Assembly (NCBI GenBank): GCA_023663505.1
Contig: JAMPHH010000046.1
Coordinates: forward strand, 1 to 26,558
DNA: 26,558 nucleotides
Reading direction: 5' to 3'
From: Muribaculum sp.
GTDB lineage: Bacteria; Bacillota; Clostridia; Lachnospirales; Lachnospiraceae
The notes under the pieces were generated by a model that worked only from the letters and a program-made list of their open reading frames with translations, searched no databases and was not told the origin of the DNA. This document shows, one piece after another, positions 14,918 through 23,074 of this stretch (positions are counted from its first letter, which is position 1; each line of letters begins with the position of its first letter). Made by a program: the position numbers and the translations under genes.

Positions 14918-15733
14918 TCATGCTCTGTGAAAAATACCGGATACTTTAGTCCAAAAGGAAATTCCCCTCTCAAGATTACTAAAGGGTATCTCTTTACCCA
15001 AAACGCGTTCCACAATATTGGCATACGCGATTCCCGCCGGAGAGTCCGACCCCACGAGCGGTTCTCCCTGATTGGTGGCGATCACCACGCTCTCGTCATC
15101 GGGAACGATCCCGATAAGAGGAATCGCGAGAATATCCACCACGTCAGCCGCCGACATCATTTCCCCGCGCTTCACCATATCCATGCGGAGCCTGTTGATG
15201 ATCAGATCCATCTGCTTGAAGCCGTTTGCCTCCAAAAGTCCCACGATCCTGTCCGCGTCGCGGATCGCCGACACCTCGGGCGTGGTGACCACAAGAGCAC
15301 GGTCCGCACCCGCTATGGCGTTCTGAAAGCCCTGCTCGATTCCTGCGGGACAGTCCAGAATGATATAATCAAACTGTTCCTTCAAATGCTCGATCACCTT
15401 CACCATCTGTCCCGGCGACACGGCACTCTTGTCCCTCGTCTGGGCGGAGGGCATCAGATAAAGCCCCTGATGACGCTTGTCCCGAATCAATGCTTGCTTG
15501 ACGCGGCAATTCCCCTCCACCACATCAACAAGATTATAGACAATACGGTTTTCCAGTCCCATGACCACGTCCAGATTGCGCAGACCGATATCGGTGTCTA
15601 TGAGACAGACCTTCTTGCCAAGCTTTGCCAGACCTGTTCCGACGTTTGCGGAGGTGGTGGTCTTGCCAACCCCGCCTTTTCCTGAAGTGACGACAATTAC
15701 CTCGCAGCCAGACTGCTTAGACTCGTTTTCCAT
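14918..15733 (-). CDS. minD: Septum site-determining ATPase MinD
   Basis: A membrane-associated ParA-type ATPase that recruits MinC. Numbered from this ATG (271 residues), the deviant Walker A VVTSGKGGVGKTTT lies near residues 14-27. Other motifs are LIDTDIGLRNLD (switch I region) and IILDCPAGIEQGF (switch II/Walker B). The C terminus (ISFWTKVSGIFHR) can form the amphipathic membrane-targeting helix. The ATG at 15733 has GGAGG eight bases upstream. The stop lies just before the minE start region. Confidence 0.96.
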   Translation of the reverse strand: MENESKQSGCEVIVVTSGKGGVGKTTTSANVGTGLAKLGKKVCLIDTDIGLRNLDVVMGLENRIVYNLVDVVEGNCRVKQALIRDKRHQGLYLMPSAQTRDKSAVSPGQMVKVIEHLKEQFDYIILDCPAGIEQGFQNAIAGADRALVVTTPEVSAIRDADRIVGLLEANGFKQMDLIINRLRMDMVKRGEMMSAADVVDILAIPLIGIVPDDESVVIATNQGEPLVGSDSPAGIAYANIVERVLGKEIPFSNLERGISFWTKVSGIFHRA

Positions 15734-15779
15734 ACCTGAAACCTCCATTCTGCTTTGTAGACCCAAGGCTTGCTTTCCT

Positions 15780-15815
15780 TAAGTCCCTGTCAGGGCTTGT
15801 CCCCTGACATTGTAT
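15780..15815 (-). other. Hairpin in the minC-minD gap
   Basis: TGTCAGGG and CCCTGACA form a perfect 8-bp stem with a six-base loop within the 127-base gap between minC and the minD start. No T-run follows on the minus strand, so it is more likely an RNA stability or processing element than a terminator. Boundaries are approximate. Confidence 0.4.
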
Positions 15816-15860
15816 ATGGAATACTGTGTCGTCCCCTGTGTCCCCGTAAACGGATTCCCG

Positions 15861-16532
15861 CTAAAAGGAACTCAGTAATTCTTTGGTAAGCGCGTCGAAT
15901 ACAACTCTTTCGTTCTTCACATATGCTATCTTGGGCTGTACCTTGGGGCGAATGCTCCATTTTGGCTTCTTCCCATCGTATTTATATTTGAAATCGCCGA
16001 TTTTTAATCTTTCCGGCTCCATTTCAAGCGCAACCACATAGGCACCCTCCTGCCCGTTTCCTCCGGCGTAAGCCTCTCCGTAGAGACCGCCGAGGATAAT
16101 GATGTTTCTGGCGGAGATCACGGCACAGCCCGGATATACATCTCCCAATATCACGATGCTGCCCTCCGTCTCGATCACCTGATTGTCCTTGAGAGTCCCT
16201 TTGTAAAACTGACTCTCCTCTGAATTGGAAAGACGCTTTTCCACCTGCTGAAGCGCCTTGATATAATTTTTGTCGGTCTCCTCGTCATGTCCCACGACAC
16301 ATACGATATTGAGATTGCTGCTCTTGTGAATCGCCTCGAGCACCTGCCGCTCCTCCTCGTCCGTCACGGTGCGTCCATCAATGGACAACGCCATGCTCGC
16401 CCTCCCAAAGAATGCCTTTGCCTCGGAGAATTTGAACTCAATCTCGCGAATGATGTCCTCAAAGGGCAGCTCCTCGTTCAAAATAAGTGAAATCCCATTC
16501 GGGAAGCTTTTAATCAATACGGCATCTCTCAT
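15861..16532 (-). CDS. minC: Septum site-determining protein MinC
   Basis: An inhibitor of FtsZ polymerisation, delivered to the membrane by MinD. It has 223 residues. The N-terminal domain (about 1-80) begins VLIKSFPNGISLILNEELPF. The C-terminal beta-helix domain (about 110-220) has FYKGTLKDNQVIETEGSIVI, LGDVYPGCAVISARNIIILG and the GLYGEAYAG turn that corresponds to the MinD-binding face. It lies 12 bases after PBP2 and upstream of minD, the usual order. Confidence 0.94.
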   Translation of the reverse strand: MRDAVLIKSFPNGISLILNEELPFEDIIREIEFKFSEAKAFFGRASMALSIDGRTVTDEEERQVLEAIHKSSNLNIVCVVGHDEETDKNYIKALQQVEKRLSNSEESQFYKGTLKDNQVIETEGSIVILGDVYPGCAVISARNIIILGGLYGEAYAGGNGQEGAYVVALEMEPERLKIGDFKYKYDGKKPKWSIRPKVQPKIAYVKNERVVFDALTKELLSSF

Positions 16533-16544
16533 AACACACCTCTC

Positions 16545-19442
16545 TTATAGTTCATTTGACACGCCCGCCTCAGGCCTGTCCGCCTTACCCGTGACAAGCT
16601 CGTCCTCCTCCGCAAGACCATAATAGTATTTGAGGATATCTCTCGTAAGCTGCGCGGCATGGTCGGAGGAATAGCCGAAGGGAATCCTCGTGGCTATGGC
16701 GATCTCCGGCGTCTCATAGGGCGCATAGCAGATAAACAGCGCATGGTTGGGACGTGACTTGGTCTGCTCCGCCGTTCCCGTCTTACCCGCCACATTCACG
16801 GCAAAATTCGCAAAATATGACTTGTTGCGCACAACGTCCCTCATACCGGTGTGAAAAGCATTCCAATAGCTTTCCGGCATATCAATGGTATTGCGTATCT
16901 TCGGCATAAATTCCGTGATTACATTGCCTTGGGAATCCGTCACCTTGTCAAGCAGCGTCAGGTCATAGCAGGTGCCCCCGTTCGCAATCGTAGCCGTGTA
17001 TCTGGCGAGTGCGGCTGTGGTATAGCTGTGGCTCCCCTGTCCGATCGCGGAACGAACAGTGTCCTGAGTCGAGACGTCCGGACTATACTCCGTGATCTCC
17101 ACTCCCGATTTGTCGGTGAGCCCGAATAAATCCGCATACGCATAAAGCGTGTTCAAGCCCGCCTGATCGTCATATGAGCCCGAGCGGGTGGCAAGCTTAT
17201 AGCCCACGTCATAGAAAAAGAAATTGCATGAATCCCTGATCGCCGTCGCCACGTTCTCACTGCCATGCCCCGAAATATTCCAACACCGCGGGGAGGGCGT
17301 AATGGCGTTGTACGTGCCCGTACACAGAATCGTATCCCTCAGGCTGATCACCCCCTCCGTGAGTCCCGCCGAGGCGGACACGATCTTGAAGGTGGAGCCG
17401 GGCGCCGCCTTGTACTGCGTCGCGTAGTTCAACTGGGGCTGTGACTTATCCGCGTTCAGCTTGGCATAATAGGCGGCGTCAATGGAATTAGCCATCTTAT
17501 TGTTGTCATAGCCGGGATAGGACACCATGGCAAGCACCTGCCCCGTGTTCACGTCCGTGATCACGATTGAGGCATTGCAGGGGTCAAGGGCAAGCTGCGC
17601 GGGTGTGATATCCAGATTGTCGATGCGATCCTTCATGAACTTATAGGCGGTGATCCGATTCTGATACAGCGCCTCCTCGTCCTCCAACGAAATATCGATC
17701 ACCTGCTGCTCACAGAGGAGCATACACATCTGTTTTCCGCTGATCCGGTCATTCAAGAGCATATATTTATAAAAACGCTTCTGAAACTCCGTGTTGTGCT
17801 CTATCATGTCGATAATGTAATCCAAGAGCTTCTCATAAATCTCCGCGGAATCTGCATATTTCTCATTGAGCGCAAGCTTGCTCACGTCAATCCAATTCTG
17901 CGAGATACAATATTGCAGATATTCATTGAGGCTCAAAACCTCGTCCTTTGTCCATGCGATATATGTCGCGTCCTCCTCGTTCACAAGCTCGCTCATAATG
18001 ACGCCGTTGCTCTGCAGTCTGGTGACGATATTGCTCTGATAGACCTGATACTCCTTGGAAAGCTTGTTGTACGGGGTTCTCCCTTCCGTAAGCTCATAGC
18101 GAAGCTTCTCGTAGACCTCCTCCTTGTAGGCGAGATAGGTCTCGTACACCGCGCGCTCCGTCTCTCCCGCGTCCTCCGCCGCAAAATGCTTCATATCCAC
18201 GATATTGTTGTTGATCACGGCGTAGTACACGTCATAGATCGGAATCCTGATATTCGCGGGCGAGGAGTTCTCCCCCGCCTTATACTCCTTGATATCGGAG
18301 AGCTTGTCGGACACAAGCCCCGCCAGCTTTTGCTCCACGATATTGTACGCGGCGATCTGCAGGTCGCGGTCCAAGGTACAATAGACGTCCTGCCCCGCCT
18401 GCGGCTCCGTCCGCTCCAAGATCTGCATCACCTTTCCCGTGTTGTTGGTGACAACCTTCTCATAGCCCTTGATGCCCTGAAGTGTGGTCTCCATGGACGC
18501 CTCCAAACCGCTCTTTCCCACCACGTCATTGATCGTATAGGTGTCCGCGCTCCCGCCTGCCTCCGCCACCTGCTCGTTCAGGCTCGTGAGCTCATCAGAG
18601 GAGATCTTCCCCGTATACCCCAGTACATGGGCAAAATATTTGCTGTCATTATAACGCCGCACGGTGTCCTCCTCTATGGTGACGCCCGGCAGAGCCTCCG
18701 AATTCTCCATGATGACCGCGACCGTCTCCTCGCTGACATTGGTCGCCACGGTCGTGCCTATATATTTGCGATAGGAGGTCTGCTGCATGGCAAACCGGAT
18801 CGTCGCCATCTGCAGCCACTCCGCATTCGTGTATCCCTTCCCCGGGATAAAGTCAGAATCGCTGTCCCCGGGGGTCTCATAATCACCGATGCCAAAGGTA
18901 AACCCGTCCCTTCCCTCATTGCGGCTCAGACTCTGCATAACCTCCAAGGGCGTTGACGCCTTCTCCTCCGGCGTCAGGTCATCTACCAGTCTGTGGTCAT
19001 AGACGTCCGCAAGGAATCGGTTCAGCGACGACCCCTCCGCAGCAAACTCGAACTCGCCGTCCTCGTCCAGAACGATCTTAAAATCCGTGATAACCTTATC
19101 CCCGTTTTGCTCGATCAATTTGATGAGACGATAAATGGTCTCATTCATCTTCCGATTCTTGTTGCTGTTCTCATAGACGTCCTCAATCTTCACAAAATAC
19201 GCCAACTCGTTATACGCAAGGACATATCCGTTCCTGTCCAAGATATTGCCCCGCGCACTGGAGATATCCCTCGTCTTCTCCGTGGAGAGCATGAAATCAT
19301 TCAGATACTCCTCCCCCTTCACGATCTGCAGGTTAAAGCACCGAAAGATCAACGTCCCCCCCAACAACACGAACAGCAACGTCAGAATCGTGAGTCTGCT
19401 TGTTATGAAATTAATCAAATTGTCCCGAATCTCGTCAAACAA
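16545..19442 (-). CDS. mrdA: Class B penicillin-binding protein 2 (elongation transpeptidase) with large insert
   Basis: Crosslinks peptidoglycan outside the membrane with RodA. Numbered from the TTG at 19442 (965 residues): membrane helix about 16-38, dimerisation domain starting RGNILDRNGYVLAYN (about 64-78), then the transpeptidase domain with Ser683 of STFK, SCN at 738-740 and KTG at 887-889. A segment of about 240 residues (about 380-620), helical-looking and rich in Glu/Lys/Tyr, separates the first helix of the transpeptidase domain (TLDRDLQIAAYNIVEQKL) from its first strand (DPCNASIVITDVNTGQVLAM); E. coli PBP2 has nothing there and is near 630 residues. I chose this TTG because AGGAG precedes it by ten bases and it overlaps the mreD stop by eight; another TTG lies at 19475. 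Confidence 0.93.
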   Translation of the reverse strand: MFDEIRDNLINFITSRLTILTLLFVLLGGTLIFRCFNLQIVKGEEYLNDFMLSTEKTRDISSARGNILDRNGYVLAYNELAYFVKIEDVYENSNKNRKMNETIYRLIKLIEQNGDKVITDFKIVLDEDGEFEFAAEGSSLNRFLADVYDHRLVDDLTPEEKASTPLEVMQSLSRNEGRDGFTFGIGDYETPGDSDSDFIPGKGYTNAEWLQMATIRFAMQQTSYRKYIGTTVATNVSEETVAVIMENSEALPGVTIEEDTVRRYNDSKYFAHVLGYTGKISSDELTSLNEQVAEAGGSADTYTINDVVGKSGLEASMETTLQGIKGYEKVVTNNTGKVMQILERTEPQAGQDVYCTLDRDLQIAAYNIVEQKLAGLVSDKLSDIKEYKAGENSSPANIRIPIYDVYYAVINNNIVDMKHFAAEDAGETERAVYETYLAYKEEVYEKLRYELTEGRTPYNKLSKEYQVYQSNIVTRLQSNGVIMSELVNEEDATYIAWTKDEVLSLNEYLQYCISQNWIDVSKLALNEKYADSAEIYEKLLDYIIDMIEHNTEFQKRFYKYMLLNDRISGKQMCMLLCEQQVIDISLEDEEALYQNRITAYKFMKDRIDNLDITPAQLALDPCNASIVITDVNTGQVLAMVSYPGYDNNKMANSIDAAYYAKLNADKSQPQLNYATQYKAAPGSTFKIVSASAGLTEGVISLRDTILCTGTYNAITPSPRCWNISGHGSENVATAIRDSCNFFFYDVGYKLATRSGSYDDQAGLNTLYAYADLFGLTDKSGVEITEYSPDVSTQDTVRSAIGQGSHSYTTAALARYTATIANGGTCYDLTLLDKVTDSQGNVITEFMPKIRNTIDMPESYWNAFHTGMRDVVRNKSYFANFAVNVAGKTGTAEQTKSRPNHALFICYAPYETPEIAIATRIPFGYSSDHAAQLTRDILKYYYGLAEEDELVTGKADRPEAGVSNEL

Positions 19443-19953
19443 ATTTCTGAGCGCTCCTTTTCTCTCTGTCCTCAAGCTTCTCGTTGATCTTTAAGATCAT
19501 GGGGTACGCGAACACCGTGACCAAAATGGTATAAAGCGTCTCCGGCACGATGATCCTTCTGAAATAATACAGGAAATCAAATCTTCCCCGCAGCAAAAAC
19601 AATAATATATAGCACACAACTCCATAGGAGAGATCGCTCACCACGATCAGAGCGATAGGCAGCTTGATATCCTCCGGATAGAAAATGCGGGAGAATTTCC
19701 CGTTAATATATCCTATGTATGTCAGGATCAGCGCGTAAAACCCCAAGACCCCTCCATAAAAGACATCGCTCAGCAATCCACAGAAAAAGCCAATCACCAT
19801 ACCGTCCTTCTCTCCCCTCATAAAACCAAAGGAGGATGTCAGAATGATCGTCAGCTTGGGCACGATTCCACCCAAGGCAAAGTGATTAAACACCGCGGAC
19901 TCCAACAAAAAGCTGAAAAAAATCATAAAAGCCACAATCACCTTACGGAGCAT
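19435..19953 (-). CDS. mreD: Rod shape-determining protein MreD
   Basis: A 172-residue integral membrane protein of the elongation complex with about five hydrophobic segments. FGFMRGEKDGMVIGFFCGLLSDVFYGGVLG contains the conserved acidic/Gly pattern of MreD. The ATG has AAAGGAGAG upstream. The position directly after mreC and before PBP2 is canonical and is the main support, because MreD proteins are weakly conserved. Confidence 0.92.
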   Translation of the reverse strand: MLRKVIVAFMIFFSFLLESAVFNHFALGGIVPKLTIILTSSFGFMRGEKDGMVIGFFCGLLSDVFYGGVLGFYALILTYIGYINGKFSRIFYPEDIKLPIALIVVSDLSYGVVCYILLFLLRGRFDFLYYFRRIIVPETLYTILVTVFAYPMILKINEKLEDREKRSAQKFV

Positions 19954-19985
19954 ACAAGCTCTCCTTTACTGAAAAGTAATTATCT

Positions 19986-20858
19986 CTATCCTTCCGTCAC
20001 AACCTGCTTGAGATCGGTGATGACCAAAACCTCGCTCAAATGCTCAAAATCCACCGCCGGAGTGATATATCCGGACTTGGTAAGATTGTTATTGTCCCTG
20101 TTGATCGTATGTATATATCCGATTAAAATATTGGGAAGATATTTGTCGCTTATGTCAGAGGTGACAATCTTGTCACCCTCCACCACCACGTTCTTGCTGT
20201 CCACAAGCTTGTTAAATGTGATAACCCCGTCAGCCATCATTTTCAGGTCTCCTGACACGATCATTTTGTCTCCCGTGGCAAGCGTCATGGCGCTCACGTT
20301 ACTGTTGTCGGAGATAATCGCCGTGACCTGTGACCAGTTGGGTCCCGTGGAGGTAATCCTCCCCACCAGACCGCCTCCCGCGATCACATTCATATTCTCG
20401 GCGAGCCCGTCATCACTGCCCTTGTCAATGGTGAAGGCGGTGTACCAGTTGCCGGGGTCTCTCGCGATGATACGCGCGCCAATCTTCTGATACTCGCCGT
20501 ATTGCTCATCTAACTCCACCAAGGCGCGAAGCTCGTTCAATTCGTACTTATCCTGCTGAAGCAGCGTGTTCTCCTCGGTGAGCGCCGCCACCTCGTCCCT
20601 AAGCCTCGCGTTCTCATCTAAGAGCTCCCTGATCTGCACCAGCTCCTCGGAACGCCTCGAGAGCCACTCCCCCGCTTGGGAGATTCCCTGCTGAAACGGG
20701 ATCACCACCCGCCCAAGCGCCGTGTTCAAGGGCTTGTTAAACACACTGGTGCCAAAGGTCAAAAACATCAGAACCACGCATAATGCAGTTAATATAAAAA
20801 GGAGATACTTACCCGGTAATGTAAATCTCTCCCCTTTTCGCTTTACAACCGGACTCAT
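19986..20858 (-). CDS. mreC: Rod shape-determining protein MreC
   Basis: A 290-residue bitopic protein that organises PBP2/RodA outside the membrane. It has a short basic cytoplasmic tail, one membrane helix at about 18-38, a coiled coil at about 65-115 (heptads in ELLDENARLRDEVAALTEEN) and a C-terminal beta-barrel domain at about 125-285 (IARDPGNWYTAFTIDKGSDD, GLVGRI). Its ATG overlaps the mreB-like stop as ATGA, implying translational coupling. Confidence 0.95.
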   Translation of the reverse strand: MSPVVKRKGERFTLPGKYLLFILTALCVVLMFLTFGTSVFNKPLNTALGRVVIPFQQGISQAGEWLSRRSEELVQIRELLDENARLRDEVAALTEENTLLQQDKYELNELRALVELDEQYGEYQKIGARIIARDPGNWYTAFTIDKGSDDGLAENMNVIAGGGLVGRITSTGPNWSQVTAIISDNSNVSAMTLATGDKMIVSGDLKMMADGVITFNKLVDSKNVVVEGDKIVTSDISDKYLPNILIGYIHTINRDNNNLTKSGYITPAVDFEHLSEVLVITDLKQVVTEG

Positions 20859-21865
20859 TTACTCATCCCTTCAATTGCATAGGCAACAGATTTATAATTG
20901 TCATCTTTGATGATCTTGGCAAGCCCCATAGCCACACTGGTGAGCGGGCTCTCCGCCACGTTGACCTTAAGCCCTGTTCCCACAGCCATGCGCTCCGCCA
21001 AATGATTCACCTGAGACGCCCCGCCTGTCAGATAGACCCCGTGACGATAAATATCCGCCGCGAGCTCAGGGGGTGTCCGCTCAAGGATAACCTTGACATT
21101 ATCTATGATCGTGTTAAAATGCTCCTCCAAGGATTCATCTACCATCTTGGTGGGAATCTCCCGCTCCACGGGAAGCCCTGTCACGATATCCCGCCCGTAG
21201 ACCACGGCGCCCTTGCCCGCGTCCACAAGCTCCTTTAACGAAATCTTGACCGTCTCCGCAGTCTTGCCGCCGATGATCAGCGAGAACTCCCTGCGAACCG
21301 CCGCCCTGATCGCCTCGTCGAATTTTAATCCCCCGACCTTGATCAGACGGCTGAGCACAATCCCGCCCAAGGACAAAATCGAGATCTCCGTGGTCTCATA
21401 TCCCACGTTCACGACCAGAACCCCTTGGGAATTCTTCACGTCAATATCCAGTCCGAGACCGTCCGCGACAGCCTTTTCCACCACCATGATCCGCTTTGCC
21501 TTCACATTGGCGTCCTTGACCAGATCGTAAAAGGCGCGCTTCTCCACCTCCGTGACGTCCGTGGGCACCGCGATAAAAAAGTCCGCGGGCTTGGCGTTGC
21601 CCTTCTGAATATCACCGATAAAATACCGAATCAATGTCTCCATATTCTTGATATCCGCAATCACGCCGTTGGACAAGGGATAAGAAATGTGAATATTTCC
21701 CGGCGCCTTCTCATACATTTCAAATGCGGAATCACCATATGCGAAAAGCGTGTTTTTATTTTCAATGGCGATCATGTTCTTCTCCACCATGATATTGTCA
21801 TCGCTGCGATTATAGATTTTGATGTTATTGGTACCCAAGTCAATGCCAAATACGTTGTTAGCCAT
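20855..21865 (-). CDS. mreB: Divergent MreB-like actin homologue
   Basis: An actin-fold cytoskeletal protein, 336 residues, upstream of mreC as expected for MreB. Phosphate-1 (FGIDLGTNNIKIY, 6-18) and the adenosine motif region (YLTGGASQVNHL, near 278-289) are recognisable. The expected catalytic Glu is Glu130 in VVEKAVADG. Phosphate-2, normally V-D-I-G-G-G-T-T-E, reads VNVGYETTE (152-160), so the Asp is Asn153 and two Gly are replaced by Tyr and Glu. The usual EEPMAAAIG segment is also changed. It may bind nucleotide but hydrolyse it poorly; a second, canonical MreB may exist elsewhere in the genome. The ATG has AAAGGGG nine bases upstream. Confidence 0.88.
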   Translation of the reverse strand: MANNVFGIDLGTNNIKIYNRSDDNIMVEKNMIAIENKNTLFAYGDSAFEMYEKAPGNIHISYPLSNGVIADIKNMETLIRYFIGDIQKGNAKPADFFIAVPTDVTEVEKRAFYDLVKDANVKAKRIMVVEKAVADGLGLDIDVKNSQGVLVVNVGYETTEISILSLGGIVLSRLIKVGGLKFDEAIRAAVRREFSLIIGGKTAETVKISLKELVDAGKGAVVYGRDIVTGLPVEREIPTKMVDESLEEHFNTIIDNVKVILERTPPELAADIYRHGVYLTGGASQVNHLAERMAVGTGLKVNVAESPLTSVAMGLAKIIKDDNYKSVAYAIEGMSK

Positions 21866-21911
21866 CTGGGATAGCCCCTTTCTGTATATTAATTTGCCGT
21901 GGTCCCTTCCC

Positions 21912-22616
21912 CTATGTCAGATAGCCGAGCTCCTTCATGCTCGCGTATCTGTTATCACCGATGATGATATGATCCAAAAGCCTGATATCAAGCATCAGCC
22001 CAAGCTCGCTCACATTGCGCGTCAATTCCTTGTCGCATCTGCTGGGCTCAGGATCTCCGCTTGGGTGATTGTGCACCAACAGAATATTGACAGCCCTCGC
22101 CTGAAGCGCCTCCAAAAAGATCTCCCTCGGAGAAACCACGGTCATTCTGACACTGCCGTCAGAAATCTTTTTGTCCCTGAGCAGCCGCCCCTTCGTGTCA
22201 AGACATACTAATATCACACACTCCGTATTGCGATGCCGCAGGGATTCCATGTAATATTGTGCCACCAAAGCGGGGGAATTAAACGCTAATCCCACTTTGG
22301 CATTGGCGCGGCTGATGCGCATGGACAGCTCCGTGATACATTTTAGCTTGACCGCCTTCACGAGTCCGATGCCCTTAATCTGCGTCAGATCCTCAAGCGT
22401 CATATCATAGAGTCCCAACAGCCCCTCCCTCGGGTATCTTGCCAGTGAAAGCACCTCTCCCGCCAACTCCAACGCGCTTTTCTCCTTCGTGCCCGTGCGC
22501 AGGATAATCGCCAGAAGCTCCCTCTCCGTCAAAGCATCGGGTCCAAGCCGCAGGAACTTGTCATAGGGTAATTCATCGTTTGCCTGCATGATTGATTGTT
22601 TGTTTTGTGTCTGCAT
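21912..22616 (-). CDS. radC: RadC family (JAB/MPN domain) protein
   Basis: A 234-residue protein with an N-terminal helix-hairpin-helix-like region (LTQIKGIGLVKAVKLK) and a C-terminal JAB1/MPN metalloprotease-like domain. The JAMM motif VHNHPSGDPEPSRCD is complete. The role in DNA repair suggested by the name is not well supported for the family. The ATG at 22616 has GGGAG upstream; the longer frame to 22670 would overlap the DUF4321 stop. Position between DUF4321 and mreB is typical of Clostridia. Confidence 0.93.
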   Translation of the reverse strand: MQTQNKQSIMQANDELPYDKFLRLGPDALTERELLAIILRTGTKEKSALELAGEVLSLARYPREGLLGLYDMTLEDLTQIKGIGLVKAVKLKCITELSMRISRANAKVGLAFNSPALVAQYYMESLRHRNTECVILVCLDTKGRLLRDKKISDGSVRMTVVSPREIFLEALQARAVNILLVHNHPSGDPEPSRCDKELTRNVSELGLMLDIRLLDHIIIGDNRYASMKELGYLT

Positions 22617-22659
22617 TCGCACTCCCTTGCCTTCTCCAAAGCACAGGAAACAGACCCGC

Positions 22660-22899
22660 CTACCTGACAAAACGATAAAGCAAAAAGCCGATCAAAATGC
22701 CTGCAATGCCGGCAATCGTAATGTTGAACTTTAACCCGAAGGTCAGCACAAAAAGCCCCATATTCAGCACAACCGGCTCCTCTAACCCAAAAATCTGTCC
22801 GTAGTTCAAAAAGCTGTTCGGGAAAAAATGCGCCAGCATACTGCCAAGCACAAAGCCTCCCAACACCAGACATACCAGAATCCAGTTCACCTTCCTCAT
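22660..22899 (-). CDS. DUF4321 small membrane protein
   Basis: A 79-residue protein with two hydrophobic segments (about 5-25 and 47-75), matching the layout of DUF4321 proteins found before radC-mreB in Clostridia. The ATG at 22899 has GAGGAG five to six bases upstream. It is the first gene of the shape/division operon and follows the promoter at 22953-22981. Function unknown. The family name is from memory of the context and size. Confidence 0.82.
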   Translation of the reverse strand: MRKVNWILVCLVLGGFVLGSMLAHFFPNSFLNYGQIFGLEEPVVLNMGLFVLTFGLKFNITIAGIAGILIGFLLYRFVR

Positions 22900-22952
22900 G
22901 AGTGCTCCTCGTCTTTCCTTCGTGTGCATAATTCAAGACTACGCTGTCATTT

Positions 22953-22981
22953 ATTGTAGCATAAAATACCAAAGCTGTACA
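22953..22981 (-). promoter_or_regulatory. Promoter of the shape/division operon
   Basis: An extended -10, TGCTACAAT (TACAAT at 22953-22958), lies 17 bases after TGTACA (22976-22981). It is 54 bases upstream of the first gene. No other convincing promoter or terminator was seen before the carboxypeptidase gene ends at 11980, so it may drive twelve genes. Confidence 0.6.
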
Positions 22982-23049
22982 CAAAATTTACCTAATTTTT
23001 TTCTTGTAAATTTGCTTTTATTCCTGTAAATTCATTTCTGTTTTATAGC

Positions 23050-23072
23050 AAACGACAAAATACCTGTCGTTT
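23050..23072 (-). terminator. Weak terminator-like hairpin after the PLP-enzyme gene
   Basis: AAACGACA (23050-23057) pairs with TGTCGTTT (23065-23072), 8 of 8, around a seven-base loop, two bases after the stop. The stem is AT-rich and only TTT follows, so termination may be partial. AT-rich sequence with runs of T/A continues to the promoter at 22981. Confidence 0.45.
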
Positions 23073-23074
23073 AC

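Noticed and set aside
14861..15685. Plus-strand frame of 274 codons
   Set aside because: Antisense shadow of minD, rich in His and Arg as expected from reading the opposite strand.
17796..18956. Plus-strand frame of 386 codons
   Set aside because: It lies antisense inside the PBP2 gene, which has complete catalytic motifs; the frame has no domain or ribosome-binding site.
22529..22984. Minus-strand frame of 151 codons
   Set aside because: It overlaps both DUF4321 and radC out of frame and extends through the promoter.
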